A stretch of DNA of 64,000 nucleotides from Nitrosomonas eutropha (GTDB lineage Bacteria > Pseudomonadota > Gammaproteobacteria > Burkholderiales > Nitrosomonadaceae): the NCBI RefSeq assembly GCF_003201195.1, contig NZ_QICQ01000005.1:40791-104790 (forward strand), written 5' to 3'. This document shows positions 9,129-20,970 of this stretch, piece after piece; position 1 is the stretch's first letter, and each line of letters begins with the position of its first letter. The position numbers and the translations under genes were made by a program. Below the pieces are notes generated by a model that searched no databases, was not told where the DNA came from, and saw nothing but the letters and a program-made list of their open reading frames with translations.

Positions 9129-11075
9129 CTAAAAAGGAAACAGCCATATACTCATCAGAACAAATACACCCACAATCATACTAAATGCATAATGGTAGAT
9201 ATACCCGGACTGAAAGCGACGTCCCACCATCGCAAACCAACCCATCGCTCTTGCCGTGCCATTAACCATCAAACCATCTATGACTTTCACATCTACATAT
9301 TTCCACAGCACGGTACTTAGCGTACGTAAACCGCCCGCAAATAACCAGCTGTACAGCTCATCAATAAAATATTTTCGATCAAGCAGAACATAAACCGGAT
9401 TAGCCAGTTTTTTAATTTTACCGGGTAATGCAGTTTGATAACGATACAAAAACCAGGCAGTAAAAATTCCTGACATCGCCAGCCAGAACGGAGGGGCAGT
9501 CAAAGCATGTATCATCATGCCGAATATTCCTGTATAGCTCTCGCCCATCTTGGCCATGACATCATGCTGCGCATCTATATAAATAGCCTCAGTGAAGAAA
9601 CCTCCAAAAAGCATTGGATCAATCAGCCAGCCAGCCGCCACAGTAGGAATTGCCAATAAAACTAGTGGTACCGTCACTACCCAAGGGGATTCACGCAAAT
9701 GATCACGTGTATGGCTATCCATACCTGGTTCGCCATAGAAAGTCATGAATATTAGCCGGAAGGTATACAGCGCAGTAACGAATACTGTACTTAACGCGCA
9801 GAAATAGGCGAATCCTGCCCCAGGAATTTCCGAGAGGAGAATTCCTTCAATAATCGCATCCTTAGAGAAAAAACCTGAAAAACCTGGCACTCCTGCACTG
9901 GCCAATGCAGCAACAAACATGGTGCCAAATGTAATCGGCATATATCGTTTAAGTCCACCCATCTTGCGCATATCCTGCTCGTGATGCATGGCGATAATGA
10001 CGGACCCTGCACCCAGAAACAGCAATGCCTTGAAAAAGGCATGCGTCATAAGATGAAAGATAGCCGCTGAATAAGCAGATGCGCCCAGTGCTACCGTCAT
10101 GTATCCGAGCTGGGATAGCGTTGAATACGCAACGACTCGCTTGATATCATTCTGTACTACCGCTACCAGCGCCATAAACAAGGTAGTAATTCCACCAATC
10201 ACAAAAATAACCGAGTGCACTGTAACAGATAACTCAAACAGAGGAGACATGCGAGCTACCATGAAGATACCAGCTGTTACCATGGTTGCAGCATGAATCA
10301 GAGCCGAAATGGGTGTTGGCCCCTCCATTGAATCCGGTAACCAGACATGCAGGGGAAATTGAGCAGATTTACCCATCGCACCTATGAAAAGCAGCAAACA
10401 TATTACTGTCATCAACATCCAGGATTCACCAGGCATGATTTCAATAGTACGGGATGCAAGGTATTCCGCATGGGTAAATACAAGCTCGTAATCCAAAGTG
10501 CCGACATTTGCCAGTATTAAAGCGATACCCAGCAGGAAGCCTATATCAGCGATCCGATTAACCAGAAATGCTTTGAGATTGGCATAAATTGCCGTCGGGC
10601 GAGTGTACCAAAAACCGATTAGCAAATAAGAGACCAGTCCGACTGCTTCCCAGCCAAAAAACAATTGCAGGAAATTGTTTGACATCACCAGCATCAGCAT
10701 CGAAAACGTAAATAGCGATATATAGCTAAAAAATCGCTGATACCCTGGATCTCCCTGCATATAGCCGATAGTATAAATATGTACCATTAACGATACACCT
10801 GTTACTACCATCATCATCGTGGCTGACAACGTATCAATCAAAAATCCTATCTCAATTACAGTCTCGCCTGATGTCATCCAGGTATAGACACTACCGTTAT
10901 AAAGATTTCCTTGTAATACATCGATAAAAATTACAACAGATGCAATAAATGACAGTGCCACTAACGCAATCGTCGCACGATGGCTCCCTATCAGACCAAT
11001 CTGTCGCCCAAACAGCCCGGCAACGATTGCTCCTAACAAGGGTGCCGCTGGTACTAGTAAATAAAGATTTTCCAT
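9129..11075 (-). CDS. nuoL: NADH-quinone oxidoreductase subunit L
   Basis: This 648-residue distal subunit of the membrane arm has the antiporter core (LQLFFGWEAVGLVSYLLIGFW, GKSAQFPLHVWLPDSMEGPTP, DIKRVVAYSTLSQLGYM). It ends with a long lateral helix and a final membrane helix (FSMIVGVFVLMSIW), as in other NuoL proteins. The start ATG at 11075 begins MENLYLLVPAAPLLGA. It is 60 bp downstream of nuoK. Confidence 0.98.
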   Translation of the reverse strand: MENLYLLVPAAPLLGAIVAGLFGRQIGLIGSHRATIALVALSFIASVVIFIDVLQGNLYNGSVYTWMTSGETVIEIGFLIDTLSATMMMVVTGVSLMVHIYTIGYMQGDPGYQRFFSYISLFTFSMLMLVMSNNFLQLFFGWEAVGLVSYLLIGFWYTRPTAIYANLKAFLVNRIADIGFLLGIALILANVGTLDYELVFTHAEYLASRTIEIMPGESWMLMTVICLLLFIGAMGKSAQFPLHVWLPDSMEGPTPISALIHAATMVTAGIFMVARMSPLFELSVTVHSVIFVIGGITTLFMALVAVVQNDIKRVVAYSTLSQLGYMTVALGASAYSAAIFHLMTHAFFKALLFLGAGSVIIAMHHEQDMRKMGGLKRYMPITFGTMFVAALASAGVPGFSGFFSKDAIIEGILLSEIPGAGFAYFCALSTVFVTALYTFRLIFMTFYGEPGMDSHTRDHLRESPWVVTVPLVLLAIPTVAAGWLIDPMLFGGFFTEAIYIDAQHDVMAKMGESYTGIFGMMIHALTAPPFWLAMSGIFTAWFLYRYQTALPGKIKKLANPVYVLLDRKYFIDELYSWLFAGGLRTLSTVLWKYVDVKVIDGLMVNGTARAMGWFAMVGRRFQSGYIYHYAFSMIVGVFVLMSIWLFPF

Positions 11076-11135
11076 CTAAGGTATCAATTAACAATACTGT
11101 TTAACAAACTGACTGGATATAAAACTGCCTGCCGT

Positions 11136-11441
11136 TCAACCCTTAAGTCTATCCAAATCATCTACGTTGATAGTACGTATGTTTCTGAATAAAGCGACCA
11201 AAATCGCTAAACCAATAGCAGCCTCGGCTGCAGCCACAGTCAGAATAAAAAATACAAAAATCTGCCCAGCTATATCCTGTAAATAATATGAGAAAGCGAC
11301 AAAATTTATATTAACTGCCAGTAGCATCAGCTCAATGGACATTAACAAAATAATGACATTTTTACGGTTGAGAAAAATACCTACAACCCCAATGGCAAAC
11401 AGAACAGCGCCCAGCACAAGATAATGTGATAGTGATACCAA
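11136..11441 (-). CDS. nuoK: NADH-quinone oxidoreductase subunit K
   Basis: This 101-residue subunit with three membrane helices has the conserved membrane-buried glutamates in [14 protein letters not shown] and [12 protein letters not shown], which lie on the proton path of complex I. Size and gene position (between nuoJ and nuoL) are standard. Confidence 0.97.
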   Translation of the reverse strand: MVSLSHYLVLGAVLFAIGVVGIFLNRKNVIILLMSIELMLLAVNINFVAFSYYLQDIAGQIFVFFILTVAAAEAAIGLAILVALFRNIRTINVDDLDRLKG

Positions 11442-11496
11442 GATGATTACCCTTCAAATGAAAATATTTGAGATAGTTGAAATCCCTGGGGAAAAA

Positions 11497-12102
11497 TCAT
11501 TCTTTTTTTTCTGCAGGCATAGATATTACTTTTAACCGCTCGTTACGGCTAACAGCTATCTGCCTGGAGGCATTAGAAGATTTTTTATCGGTGCGATGGC
11601 GCAAGGTTATAGCTATAGCAGCAACCATTGCCACTAACAAAATGACTGCAGCTAATTCGAAAACATACACATATTCAGTGTAAATCAATCGACCCAATTC
11701 TTTAGTATTACTGTAATCAACTGATTTATATTCCGGAGTTTGTATGATTTCAGAACTAAATTGTTTGCTCATCAGTACCATACTCATCTCAACGGTCATA
11801 ATAAAAGCCAATATTGCACCAAATGGAAACCACTTCCAGAATCCTTCCCGCATCTGATCTAAATTAATATCTAGCATCATAACCACAAACAGAAACAGCA
11901 CCATGACGGCGCCTACATATACCACTACTAGAGCTATCGCTAAAAATTCCGCTTCGAGTAAAATCCATAATCCGGAAGATGTCACAAAAGCAAGTACCAA
12001 TAGCAGCACCGAGTAAACGGGGTTACGTAATGTAATTACTCCTAGTGCAGAAATTATCACCACACTAGCCAGACTGTAAAAAACAAAATCCTGGAAAATC
12101 AT
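11497..12102 (-). CDS. nuoJ: NADH-quinone oxidoreductase subunit J
   Basis: This 201-residue subunit has five membrane helices. The block EAEFLAIALVVVYVGAVMVLFLFVVMM corresponds to the helix with the pi-bulge that links quinone chemistry to proton pumping. The C-terminal tail is hydrophilic. It lies between nuoI (18 bp gap) and nuoK. Confidence 0.97.
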   Translation of the reverse strand: MIFQDFVFYSLASVVIISALGVITLRNPVYSVLLLVLAFVTSSGLWILLEAEFLAIALVVVYVGAVMVLFLFVVMMLDINLDQMREGFWKWFPFGAILAFIMTVEMSMVLMSKQFSSEIIQTPEYKSVDYSNTKELGRLIYTEYVYVFELAAVILLVAMVAAIAITLRHRTDKKSSNASRQIAVSRNERLKVISMPAEKKE

Positions 12103-12120
12103 AAATTTATATCTAAATGT

Positions 12121-12609
12121 TTAACGATAAGGAGCATCTGCTGCTCTGTCTTTGGCTATCTGCTCTTCATAACGGTCACCCACAGCCAGCAGCATTTCTT
12201 TGGTATAAGTCAGATCGCCACGAACTTCGCCGTGATACTCAAGCACACGTGTCTCGACAATTGCATCTACTGGACAAGCTTCTTCACAAAAACCACAAAA
12301 AATACACTTAATCAGATCAATATCGTAACGTGTGGTACGCCGTGTACCATCATCACGTTGTTCTGACTCAATAGTGATCGCCAACGCCGGACAAACTGCT
12401 TCACATAACTTACACGCTATACAGCGCTCCTCACCATTAGGATAACGACGCAAAGCATGTAACCCTCTAAAACGAGGTGATTGCGGCGTCTTCTCTTCCG
12501 GATAATGTACAGTAACCTTAGGCGCAAACAAATAGCGTCCAGTTACTTTCATTCCCTTTAACAACTCAAATAGCAAAAAGGATTTTAAAAACCGTTTAAT
12601 GCGTTCCAT
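12121..12609 (-). CDS. nuoI: NADH-quinone oxidoreductase subunit I (two 4Fe-4S clusters)
   Basis: This peripheral-arm subunit carries clusters N6a and N6b. Two ferredoxin motifs are visible, [12 protein letters not shown] and [12 protein letters not shown], each with four cysteines. The start is taken at the ATG at 12609 ([11 protein letters not shown], 162 residues) behind a GAGGAA site. An in-frame start 27 bp upstream would run into the end of nuoH. Confidence 0.97.
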   Translation of the reverse strand: MERIKRFLKSFLLFELLKGMKVTGRYLFAPKVTVHYPEEKTPQSPRFRGLHALRRYPNGEERCIACKLCEAVCPALAITIESEQRDDGTRRTTRYDIDLIKCIFCGFCEEACPVDAIVETRVLEYHGEVRGDLTYTKEMLLAVGDRYEEQIAKDRAADAPYR

Positions 12610-12626
12610 TTTGAAATTCCTCTTGA

Positions 12627-13724
12627 CTAGAACCAAAGATTCAATGGAAAGCTTTGCAATGCAGCTTCAGGCAATTGCATTACTGCGCCCAATAAAACAA
12701 TCCAGATTAACGTAATTGGAATAAATACCTTCCACCCCAACCGCATAATTTGATCATAGCGATAACGAGGAAAAGTAGCACGGAACCAAAGAAAGAAAAA
12801 CAACATGATGGCTATCTTTAACAACAACCAAACTACACCCGGGATCAGATTGAAGGGAATGATATCTACCGGGGGCAACCACCCTCCAAGGAACATGATA
12901 CTGGCTAAGGTTGCAACCAGAATCATGTTTGCATACTCGGCAAGAAAAAATATGGTAAAAGCCATTCCCGAATAATCCACATGGAAACCAGCCACGATTT
13001 CCGATTCTCCTTCAGCCACATCAAAAGGTAATCGATTAGTTTCGGCTACTCCAGAGATAAAATAAACTAGAAACATCGGAAATAATGGAATCATGTACCA
13101 ATTAAGAAAACTCCCTCCCTGTTGCCCCGCTACGATATCTCCCAAGTTGAGACTAGAGGACATCATCAACACACAAACCAAGGCAAATCCCATAGCTAAT
13201 TCATATGAAATAACCTGTGCAGCAGAACGCATGGCACCCAAGAAAGCATATTTTGAATTAGATGCCCATCCAGCAATAATGACACCATAGACACCCAGAG
13301 ATGTCATAGCCAGAATATATAGCAGTGCAGCATTGATATCAGCCAATACTAGTTCTGGTGAGAAGGGAACGACAGCCCATGCCGCTAATGCAGGCGTTAT
13401 AGCAAGTATTGGCGCAAGGAGAAATAGAAATTTATTGGCACCGGTCGGAATAATGATTTCCTTCATGATAGCCTTAACCGCATCGGCAATAGGCTGCCCC
13501 CATCCACCCAACCAAGGAATACCAAAAAATGTTACCCGGTTTGGCCCTACTCTGACTTGCATGAATGCAATAATCTTTCTCTCTGCAAAAGTAAGATATG
13601 CGACTGCCAGCAATAATGGAATAATGATTGCCAGAATCAACAGCAGATTCTTTGCCAATAGAAAGAGGGAAACACCCCACTCGCTGCCAAATAATTGTTC
13701 AAATAATGGTTGAAAACTATCCAT
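12627..13724 (-). CDS. nuoH: NADH-quinone oxidoreductase subunit H
   Basis: This 365-residue, eight-helix subunit forms much of the quinone chamber. It contains [50 protein letters not shown] and [17 protein letters not shown], all hallmarks of NuoH. It follows nuoG by 24 bp and precedes nuoI by 17 bp. Confidence 0.98.
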   Translation of the reverse strand: MDSFQPLFEQLFGSEWGVSLFLLAKNLLLILAIIIPLLLAVAYLTFAERKIIAFMQVRVGPNRVTFFGIPWLGGWGQPIADAVKAIMKEIIIPTGANKFLFLLAPILAITPALAAWAVVPFSPELVLADINAALLYILAMTSLGVYGVIIAGWASNSKYAFLGAMRSAAQVISYELAMGFALVCVLMMSSSLNLGDIVAGQQGGSFLNWYMIPLFPMFLVYFISGVAETNRLPFDVAEGESEIVAGFHVDYSGMAFTIFFLAEYANMILVATLASIMFLGGWLPPVDIIPFNLIPGVVWLLLKIAIMLFFFLWFRATFPRYRYDQIMRLGWKVFIPITLIWIVLLGAVMQLPEAALQSFPLNLWF

Positions 13725-13748
13725 TGATCAGATTCCAAATCCAGGTTC

Positions 13749-16154
13749 TTATAATTTTTCCAGTTTGATTTCACCAAACATCGTTCCCAGTCTGGATATT
13801 TGCGGGTGAGCGCATGCCAAACGAATACAATCATCAGGCAAATTATCATCCACAGAAATCACCAACTGAATTTCCTCATTTTGTTGATCTATTCTGACTG
13901 TTTCACCCGCCAGAATTCCAGCTTTATTGAGTAGGGCAGAAGAAGCAAATGCAGTAGGTGGAGCAGCATCATGTGTCTTTTGCAAAGATACTGCACGCCT
14001 TACGATTGGATCAGCCTGATAAATTGGTACCTCACCAATCCTTTCTATCTCACTACCTTTCTGACTGAAATCTTTGATAGAAAGTACATCCAGTGAATTA
14101 TTCAAATTTTGCACAAATTCCTCTTTATCAGAAATGATTTCTGCACGAACCTGTTCTGATGAGTCGTAATCAAATCCCTCCAGTTGCAGCAAATTTCCTA
14201 GTACACGCAATACTTTCCAAGCAGGACGCGTTTCGCCAAGAGGAGATACCACACCTTGAAAACTCTGTATTCTTCCTTCGGAGTTAACAAAAGTACCAGA
14301 TGTCTCCGTAAAAGGAGAGACAGGCAGAATAACATCCGCATAATCGGGAACATTACCTTTATAACTACTCAAGGAAACCACAAACTCGGCACGATTTATT
14401 ACCTGCGATGCTCGGCGCGTATCATAACTATCTAACTCCGGCTCAAGATTCAATAGTATATAGGCGCTACAGACAGATTCTTCCTCTGACGCACCCAGTC
14501 CTAACATCTGCCCCGCGTTCAGACCAGATTTCCTTGATTCAGTTTTATTAGCAGATTCCGCTCCGACATCCCACGGTACAACTCCGACAGAATAGGCACC
14601 CACACTATTTGCAGCCTCTCCCAAAACACCAAATCTTGCTTCCGTCATCTCTGAAATTGCCTGTACTGCACTGAATAAATCAGCATAATGGGGATGATGT
14701 TGAGCGAGATTACCCAAAAAAACAGCAGCTGGAGAATGCTCTATAAGACTACTTGCCATTCCTCGTGCGCTTTCTGAAACATTAACCTGATTTACTGCAG
14801 ATGCAATCTGCTCAGATATGGGCATATTTTTAATTTCTGCAACTGCTTTAAGAACCTGTAATACCGCATTCAACATTGCTGATGGTGCAACAATAGTTTG
14901 ATAAGCGAGCTTGGTAAACAGATCATCTCCAATTGGATTAATGACACTCAGCTGCGCACCTTGTTTTACTGCTTGACGCATCCGCTGAGCAAGCAGCGGA
15001 TGATCTTTGCGTAATGTACTGCCAATAACCAATATTGATTTCAGTTGTGAAACCTCAGCAATTTGCATCCCCAGCCATGGAACTCCCTGCGACATGGTAT
15101 CTACACGGAAATCAGATTGGCGTACCCGATGATCAATATTATGGCTACCCAATCTCCGCATCAATTTTTGCAATAAATAGAGCTCTTCCAGCGTACTATG
15201 AGCAGACCCCAAGGCACCGACACCCTGCGCACCATACTTATTAATTACATTTTTGATACCTTCCGCAGTAAAAGCCAATGCTTCTTGCCAGCCACAAGCT
15301 TGCCATTCTCCCGATTTTTTGATCATCGGGACAGTCAAACGATCTTCAGAATTCAATCCCTCATAAGAAAAACGATCCTTATCCGAGAGCCAACATTCGT
15401 TGATCGCTTCATTTTCACGTGGCAACACCCGCATAACCCGATTATTCTTCACTTGTACAACCAGATTACTTCCCAATCCGCAATGTGGACTGATTGATTT
15501 CCTGCGTGATAACTCCCAAGTTCTTGCCGAGTAACGAAAAGGCTTACTGACCAGAGCTCCCACCGGACACAAATCAATTACATTGCCCGATAGCTCTGAA
15601 TCAACAGTTTTACCAACAAACGTCAAAATCTCAGAGTGTTCTCCACGGCCGGCCATCCCAAGTTCCATGATCCCGGCTATTTCCTGCCCAAAACGAACAC
15701 ATCGCGTGCAATGGATACAACGAGTCATATCTGTTGATATGAGTGGACCAAGATTTTTGTTGGTTACTGCTCGCTTGGCCTCCTGATAACGCGAACCACT
15801 TGAACCATATCCAACAGCCAAATCCTGTAACTGACATTCACCTCCTTGATCACAGATGGGGCAGTCTAGCGGATGATTAATAAGCAGAAACTCCATTACC
15901 CCTTTTTGTGCCGTGACAGCTTGCTGAGAGTGCGTTGAAACTTTCATACCTTCAGCAACTGGTGTCGCACAAGCAGGCAAAGGTTTAGGTGCTTTCTCGA
16001 CCTCAACCAAGCACATCCGACAATTGGCAGCTATTGACAGTTTTTTGTGATAACAAAAATGTGGGATGTATATCCCAACCTGCTTGGCAGCATCCATTAC
16101 GGTACTACCTTGTACAACGGCTACTTGCTTGCCATCAATTTCAATATTAATCAT
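13749..16154 (-). CDS. nuoG: NADH-quinone oxidoreductase subunit G
   Basis: This is the large peripheral-arm iron-sulfur subunit. An N-terminal 2Fe-2S domain (HFCYHKKLSIAANCRMCLVE) is followed by CPICDQGGECQLQD and CIHCTRCVRFGQEI, and then a molybdopterin-oxidoreductase-like fold without evident cofactor residues. The region HCGLGSNLVVQVKNNRV marks the start of that fold. The first ATG at 16154 (MINIEIDGKQ) is preferred, giving 801 residues. The C-terminal half is variable, as is usual in betaproteobacteria. Confidence 0.96.
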   Translation of the reverse strand: MINIEIDGKQVAVVQGSTVMDAAKQVGIYIPHFCYHKKLSIAANCRMCLVEVEKAPKPLPACATPVAEGMKVSTHSQQAVTAQKGVMEFLLINHPLDCPICDQGGECQLQDLAVGYGSSGSRYQEAKRAVTNKNLGPLISTDMTRCIHCTRCVRFGQEIAGIMELGMAGRGEHSEILTFVGKTVDSELSGNVIDLCPVGALVSKPFRYSARTWELSRRKSISPHCGLGSNLVVQVKNNRVMRVLPRENEAINECWLSDKDRFSYEGLNSEDRLTVPMIKKSGEWQACGWQEALAFTAEGIKNVINKYGAQGVGALGSAHSTLEELYLLQKLMRRLGSHNIDHRVRQSDFRVDTMSQGVPWLGMQIAEVSQLKSILVIGSTLRKDHPLLAQRMRQAVKQGAQLSVINPIGDDLFTKLAYQTIVAPSAMLNAVLQVLKAVAEIKNMPISEQIASAVNQVNVSESARGMASSLIEHSPAAVFLGNLAQHHPHYADLFSAVQAISEMTEARFGVLGEAANSVGAYSVGVVPWDVGAESANKTESRKSGLNAGQMLGLGASEEESVCSAYILLNLEPELDSYDTRRASQVINRAEFVVSLSSYKGNVPDYADVILPVSPFTETSGTFVNSEGRIQSFQGVVSPLGETRPAWKVLRVLGNLLQLEGFDYDSSEQVRAEIISDKEEFVQNLNNSLDVLSIKDFSQKGSEIERIGEVPIYQADPIVRRAVSLQKTHDAAPPTAFASSALLNKAGILAGETVRIDQQNEEIQLVISVDDNLPDDCIRLACAHPQISRLGTMFGEIKLEKL

Positions 16155-16215
16155 CAGCAATAATTCCCAAGATTATCGGGAGTTGGATAAATACAGCACT
16201 AAAACCATGGTTCAC

Positions 16216-17493
16216 CTAGACCATGCACTTTTTATGCTCAATATGAAAAACAAATTCATCCCAGAAGTGATGCAACATAGCTCGTACTGGCATCGCAGCA
16301 GCATCACCTAACGCGCAGATAGTTCTTCCCTGGATATTATCTGCAAGATTGTTGAGTACATCCAGATCTTCAATCCTTCCTTTACCATGCTCAATCCGAT
16401 TGATGATCCTGTAAAGCCACCCTGTTCCTTCTCGGCATGGAGTACATTGGCCACAAGATTCCTCATAATAGAAATAGGAAAGGCGTTCTAGTGCACGCAC
16501 CATGCAAGTCGTATCGTCCATAATAATGACCGCCCCCGAACCCAACATGGAGCCTGCTTTTGCTATTGAATCATAATCCATGTCTGTTTCCATCATGATG
16601 CTGCCAGGTAAAACTGGCATGGATGAACCACCGGGGATACATCCTTTCAATTTCCGCCCCCCGCGCATTCCGCCGGCAAGTTCCAGCAACTTTGAAAACG
16701 GAGTGCCCATAGGCACTTCATAGTTACCCGGTTTATTTACATGACCGGAAACCGAAAATATCTTGGTACCTCCATTATTCGGTTTTCCCAGCTGCAAGTA
16801 ACTTTCGCCCCCGTTACGCATAATCCAAGGAACTGAAGCAAACGTTTCTGTATTGTTGATCGTAGTTGGCTTGCCGTATAAGCCAAAATTAGCCGGAAAC
16901 GGAGGTTTAAAGCGTGGCTGTCCCTTTTTACCTTCTATCGATTCTAATAGCGCGGTTTCTTCTCCACATATATAGGCGCCATATCCATGATGATTGTAGA
17001 GCTGAAAAACGAACCCAGAATCCAGAATATTCTCCCCGAGAAATCCTGCCGCATTGGCTTCCTCGACAGCCTCCTCCATTCGTTCGTAAACATCCCAGAT
17101 TTCACCGTGCACATAGTTATATCCGGTGCGGATACCCATCGCATAGGCAGCAATCAACATACCTTCAATAAGGACATGTGGATTGTAACGCATGATATCG
17201 CGATCCTTGAAAGTGCCCGGCTCTCCTTCATCAGAGTTACAGACAAGATATTTCTCACCTGTATACTGTTTTGGCATAAAACTCCACTTCAAGCCAGTAG
17301 GAAAACCAGCACCACCGCGCCCACGTAGTGCGGATTTCTTCACTTCCTCAATCACAACTTCCGGAGGAATTTTTTGCGAAAGAATTTTTTTTAACGCAAC
17401 ATATCCGTCACGTTTTAAATAACTTTTTAACCGCCAATTATTTGGATCTGCAGAATCGACACCCGCCATGATGACTTGAGTAGGTTGAGTCAT
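16216..17493 (-). CDS. nuoF: NADH-quinone oxidoreductase subunit F (NADH and FMN site)
   Basis: This 425-residue subunit oxidises NADH through FMN and the 4Fe-4S cluster N3. It shows the nucleotide and FMN motifs [13 protein letters not shown] and [33 protein letters not shown], and the cluster ligands [12 protein letters not shown] with a later Cys in ICALGDAAA. Its ATG overlaps the nuoE stop by 4 bp, which suggests translational coupling. Confidence 0.98.
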   Translation of the reverse strand: MTQPTQVIMAGVDSADPNNWRLKSYLKRDGYVALKKILSQKIPPEVVIEEVKKSALRGRGGAGFPTGLKWSFMPKQYTGEKYLVCNSDEGEPGTFKDRDIMRYNPHVLIEGMLIAAYAMGIRTGYNYVHGEIWDVYERMEEAVEEANAAGFLGENILDSGFVFQLYNHHGYGAYICGEETALLESIEGKKGQPRFKPPFPANFGLYGKPTTINNTETFASVPWIMRNGGESYLQLGKPNNGGTKIFSVSGHVNKPGNYEVPMGTPFSKLLELAGGMRGGRKLKGCIPGGSSMPVLPGSIMMETDMDYDSIAKAGSMLGSGAVIIMDDTTCMVRALERLSYFYYEESCGQCTPCREGTGWLYRIINRIEHGKGRIEDLDVLNNLADNIQGRTICALGDAAAMPVRAMLHHFWDEFVFHIEHKKCMV

Positions 17494-17978
17494 CTCTTTA
17501 ATTCCTCAAGCAATTTGTCTATTTGATCCTCAGTCATAAAGCTGCACATACGCTTGTTATTAACCAGAAGTACTGGCGCATCTCCACAAGCTCCCATACA
17601 CTCGCCTTCCTTGAGGGTAAACAATCCATCCACAGTTGTTTCATTGAACCCTATGTCAAGTTTCTTCTTAAGATAATCTACAGTCTGATTACTACCTGAT
17701 AACGCACAAGGCAAATTGGTACAAACAGTCAATTTGTATTTTCCAATCGGCTTCAGGTTATACATATTGTAAAAAGTAGCAACTTCATAGACGGCAATTG
17801 CAGGCATCTCTAAATAGTTTGCAATAAAATCCATTGTTTCAGTTGCCAACCAGCCTTTTTCATCTTGAGCAATGGCCAGCGCAGACATGACAGCCGACTG
17901 CTTTTTATCCGTGGGATATTTGGCAATTTCCCGATCAATCTTTTTTAGAGCTTCCATGCTTAACATCAGCGAACTCAT
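17490..17978 (-). CDS. nuoE: NADH-quinone oxidoreductase subunit E (2Fe-2S)
   Basis: This 162-residue thioredoxin-like subunit holds cluster N1a. The four ligands are in [10 protein letters not shown] (first two) and [16 protein letters not shown] (last two). The start codon overlaps the nuoD stop by 4 bp, and the stop overlaps nuoF, so D, E and F are coupled. Confidence 0.97.
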   Translation of the reverse strand: MSSLMLSMEALKKIDREIAKYPTDKKQSAVMSALAIAQDEKGWLATETMDFIANYLEMPAIAVYEVATFYNMYNLKPIGKYKLTVCTNLPCALSGSNQTVDYLKKKLDIGFNETTVDGLFTLKEGECMGACGDAPVLLVNNKRMCSFMTEDQIDKLLEELKR

Positions 17979-19228
17979 CTATCTATTTCACCAAACACTA
18001 TATCCTGGGTACCAATAATTGCCACAAGATCAGCAATCATATGCCCTCGAGCCATCTCATCCATTGCAGCTAAATGTGCGAACCCGGGTGCACGTATTTT
18101 TAGTCGATAAGGCATATTAGCGCCATCCGAAATAATATAAATACCGAACTCACCTTTTGGATGCTCCACAGCAGCGTAGACCTCCCCTCTCGGAACATGC
18201 ATACCTTCTGTAAATAATTTGAAATGATGAATCATTTCTTCCATATTTTGTTTCATGGACAGCCGTGGAGGTGGTGCAACTTTGAAGTTACTGGTAATAA
18301 CAGGACCGGGATTTTTTCTCATCCAATCAATACACTGCTTAATTATGTAATTAGATTGACGCATTTCTTCAATGCGTACCAAATAACGATCATAGCAATC
18401 ACCATTGACACCAACCGGTATATCAAAATCTACCTGGTCATAAACTTCATAAGGTTGCTTTTTGCGTAAGTCCCACGCCACTCCAGATCCACGCAACATC
18501 GGCCCACTAAATCCCAAAGCTTTAGCGCGATCAGGTGAAACCACGCCAATATCAACTAAGCGTTGCTTCCAGATTCTATTGTCTGTCAGCAATGTCTCGT
18601 AATCATCCACGTAACCTGGAAATCGATGAGTAAAATCCTCAATAAAATCCAACAAAGAGCCCTGCCGATTCTCATTACGCGCTGTCGTTGTCTTCTCATC
18701 GTGTATTGCTGATGATCGATACTGCGGCATACTATCCGGCAGATCCCGATAAACTCCTCCTGGCCGATAATAGGCAGCATGTAACCGAGCGCCTGATACT
18801 GCCTCATAGCAGTCCATCAAATCTTCTCTTTCTCGAAAGGTGTATAGAAAAACAGTCATTGCCCCAACATCCAGTGCATGGGCGCCTAACCATAGCAAGT
18901 GATTGAGAATACGCGTTATTTCATCAAACATAACACGAATATATTGCGCTCTTATGGGCACATCTATCTGCAATAGCTTTTCAATCGCCATTACATACGC
19001 ATGCTCATTGACCATCATGGACACATAATCCAGCCGATCCATATAGGGCACAGATTGTATATAGGTCTTATTCTCCGCGAGCTTCTCCGTCGCCCTATGA
19101 AGTAATCCGATATGCGGATCAGCACGCCGAATAACCTCACCATCCAGCTCCATCACCAAGCGCAAAACCCCATGCGCTGCGGGATGTTGCGGCCCAAAAT
19201 TCATAGTGTAATTACGAATATCAGCCAT
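17975..19228 (-). CDS. nuoD: NADH-quinone oxidoreductase subunit D
   Basis: This 417-residue 49-kDa subunit homologue lines the quinone site next to NuoB. Characteristic blocks are [45 protein letters not shown] and a C-terminus ending in FGEIDR. NuoC and NuoD are separate genes here, not fused as in Escherichia coli. Confidence 0.98.
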   Translation of the reverse strand: MADIRNYTMNFGPQHPAAHGVLRLVMELDGEVIRRADPHIGLLHRATEKLAENKTYIQSVPYMDRLDYVSMMVNEHAYVMAIEKLLQIDVPIRAQYIRVMFDEITRILNHLLWLGAHALDVGAMTVFLYTFREREDLMDCYEAVSGARLHAAYYRPGGVYRDLPDSMPQYRSSAIHDEKTTTARNENRQGSLLDFIEDFTHRFPGYVDDYETLLTDNRIWKQRLVDIGVVSPDRAKALGFSGPMLRGSGVAWDLRKKQPYEVYDQVDFDIPVGVNGDCYDRYLVRIEEMRQSNYIIKQCIDWMRKNPGPVITSNFKVAPPPRLSMKQNMEEMIHHFKLFTEGMHVPRGEVYAAVEHPKGEFGIYIISDGANMPYRLKIRAPGFAHLAAMDEMARGHMIADLVAIIGTQDIVFGEIDR

Positions 19229-19285
19229 TTCACAAACACCCTTCCCAAAAACTTCGTGAGGATCGCTGATTAATCATAGAGCGTG

Positions 19286-19906
19286 TCATGTTTCTTCCTT
19301 ACCGTATTGTTCTTCGCGAATGATATATGGCGTAATTTCACGAGGCTCAATAGTAATAGGCTGATATATCACTCGTTTTTGCTCTGGATCATATTGCATT
19401 TCCATATGCCCCGACAATGGAAAATCTTTACGAAATGGATTTCCTATAAAACCATAATCTGTAAGAATTCTTCTTAAATCTGGATGATTATTAAAAACAA
19501 TCCCGAACAGATCAAATGCCTCTCGTTCATACCAATTAGCTGAAGGCCATATATGTATCACTGAATCAAGCATGGGAAATTCATTATCGTCTACAAATAC
19601 ACGTATCCGCAGTCTGTGATTATGCTTAACGGAAAGCAAGTGATACACCACGGCAAAGCGCTTGTCACCCCGCTTATATCCAGCATGCGTATTTGTCGTA
19701 TATTCGCTATAATCTACGCCACATAAATCAACTAACGTATCAAACGCCAAATCAGTATGGTTTCTTAATGTTTCAGCAATACCCAGCAAATCTCGGGAAT
19801 GAATTAAAATAGTTAGCTCACCTAACGCATGACTCATATCAACCTGCTGATCACTCAGTACTTGCTGTAAATTTGTTGCAAGTTTATCTACGCGACTATC
19901 TGTCAT
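19286..19906 (-). CDS. nuoC: NADH-quinone oxidoreductase subunit C
   Basis: This 206-residue 30-kDa subunit homologue has the signature ERE(A)FDLFGI ([23 protein letters not shown]) and [10 protein letters not shown]. It is a structural subunit of the peripheral arm. It lies 9 bp after nuoB and 57 bp before nuoD. Confidence 0.97.
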
Positions 19907-19915
19907 TTTTATTCT

Positions 19916-20392
19916 CTAACGCGCGATTGTGTTAGTACGCCAGATTTTATTCTGCAGCTGAATAATCCCATAAAGCAAAGCTTCTGCAGTAGGAGGACAA
20001 CCCGGCACATAAATATCGACAGGCACTATCCGATCGCACCCTCGGACAACCGAATAGGAATAATGATAATACCCACCACCATTTGCACAGGATCCCATGG
20101 AAATTACCCAACGAGGTTCGGCCATTTGATCGTAAACCTTGCGCAAAGCTGGTGCCATTTTATTACATAGCGTACCCGCAACGATCATGACATCTGACTG
20201 ACGGGGACTCGGACGAAAAACAATTCCAAACCGATCCAAGTCATAGCGAGATGCACCGGTTTGCATCATCTCAACTGCGCAACAAGCCAGCCCAAATGTC
20301 ATAGGCCACATTGATCCTGTGCGTCCCCAATTAATCAAGGAATCAAGGTTTGTGGTAACAAATCCTTTGTCTAATGCACCCTCAATACCCAT
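19916..20392 (-). CDS. nuoB: NADH-quinone oxidoreductase subunit B (cluster N2)
   Basis: This 158-residue subunit carries the terminal 4Fe-4S cluster N2 beside the quinone site. Ligands are the paired cysteines in [11 protein letters not shown], the Cys in [19 protein letters not shown], and the Cys in [15 protein letters not shown]. The gap to nuoA is only 3 bp. Confidence 0.98.
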   Translation of the reverse strand: MGIEGALDKGFVTTNLDSLINWGRTGSMWPMTFGLACCAVEMMQTGASRYDLDRFGIVFRPSPRQSDVMIVAGTLCNKMAPALRKVYDQMAEPRWVISMGSCANGGGYYHYSYSVVRGCDRIVPVDIYVPGCPPTAEALLYGIIQLQNKIWRTNTIAR

Positions 20393-20395
20393 TAT

Positions 20396-20764
20396 TTAAT
20401 CCCATTCCAAAGCACCCTTAGCCCACTCGTAAATAAAGCCGACGACGAGCAATCCAAGAAATACTAGCATCGCAATAAAACCAAACAATCCCACTTCTTT
20501 CAGCGCTACTGCCCAAGGAAATAAGAAAGCTATTTCTAAATCAAATAAAATAAACAGGATTGCAATTAAATAGTAGCGCACATCAAATTTCATGCGCGCA
20601 TCCTCAAATGCACCAAACCCACACTCATAGGTCGACAATTTTTCGGCATCCGGCTTGTTTGGCGCAAGCAACCAACCCGCCACCAAACATAATGTGCCAA
20701 CTAGCAGACCCACCAAAATAAACAATAAAATAGGGAAATAATTCCCAAGCATGGTATCCAGCAT
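20396..20764 (-). CDS. nuoA: NADH-quinone oxidoreductase subunit A
   Basis: This is a three-helix membrane subunit. [36 protein letters not shown] is the conserved loop and second helix of NuoA. The start is taken at the ATG at 20764 ([11 protein letters not shown]), with AAGGAATTGGAG just upstream. A later ATG at 20752 is also possible. It is the first nuo gene, 72 bp after tRNA-Leu. Confidence 0.96.
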   Translation of the reverse strand: MLDTMLGNYFPILLFILVGLLVGTLCLVAGWLLAPNKPDAEKLSTYECGFGAFEDARMKFDVRYYLIAILFILFDLEIAFLFPWAVALKEVGLFGFIAMLVFLGLLVVGFIYEWAKGALEWD

Positions 20765-20835
20765 CTCCAATTCCTTACTAAACCATGGAAATAAAATTGA
20801 TTTTCGCTTAATTCCTATTTGTAAATATGCTCGCC

Positions 20836-20920
20836 TGGTGCCGACGGCGAGAATCGAACTCGCACAGCTTTCGCCACCGCCCCCTCAAGACGGCGTGTCT
20901 ACCAATTCCACCACGTCGGC
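20836..20920 (-). tRNA. tRNA-Leu (anticodon GAG)
   Basis: On the minus strand an 85-nt class II tRNA begins GCCGACGTGG and ends with GCCGTCGGCACCA, so the acceptor stem pairs and CCA is encoded. The anticodon loop is CTTGAGG (anticodon GAG), the variable arm is long (GGCGGTGGCGAAAGCTG), and the T arm holds GTTCGATTC. It sits between secG and nuoA, as in several betaproteobacteria. Confidence 0.97.
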
Positions 20921-20970
20921 GAATAAACTTATTCTATTATTTCCAATGCCTCTATACTGGAAATACAAGG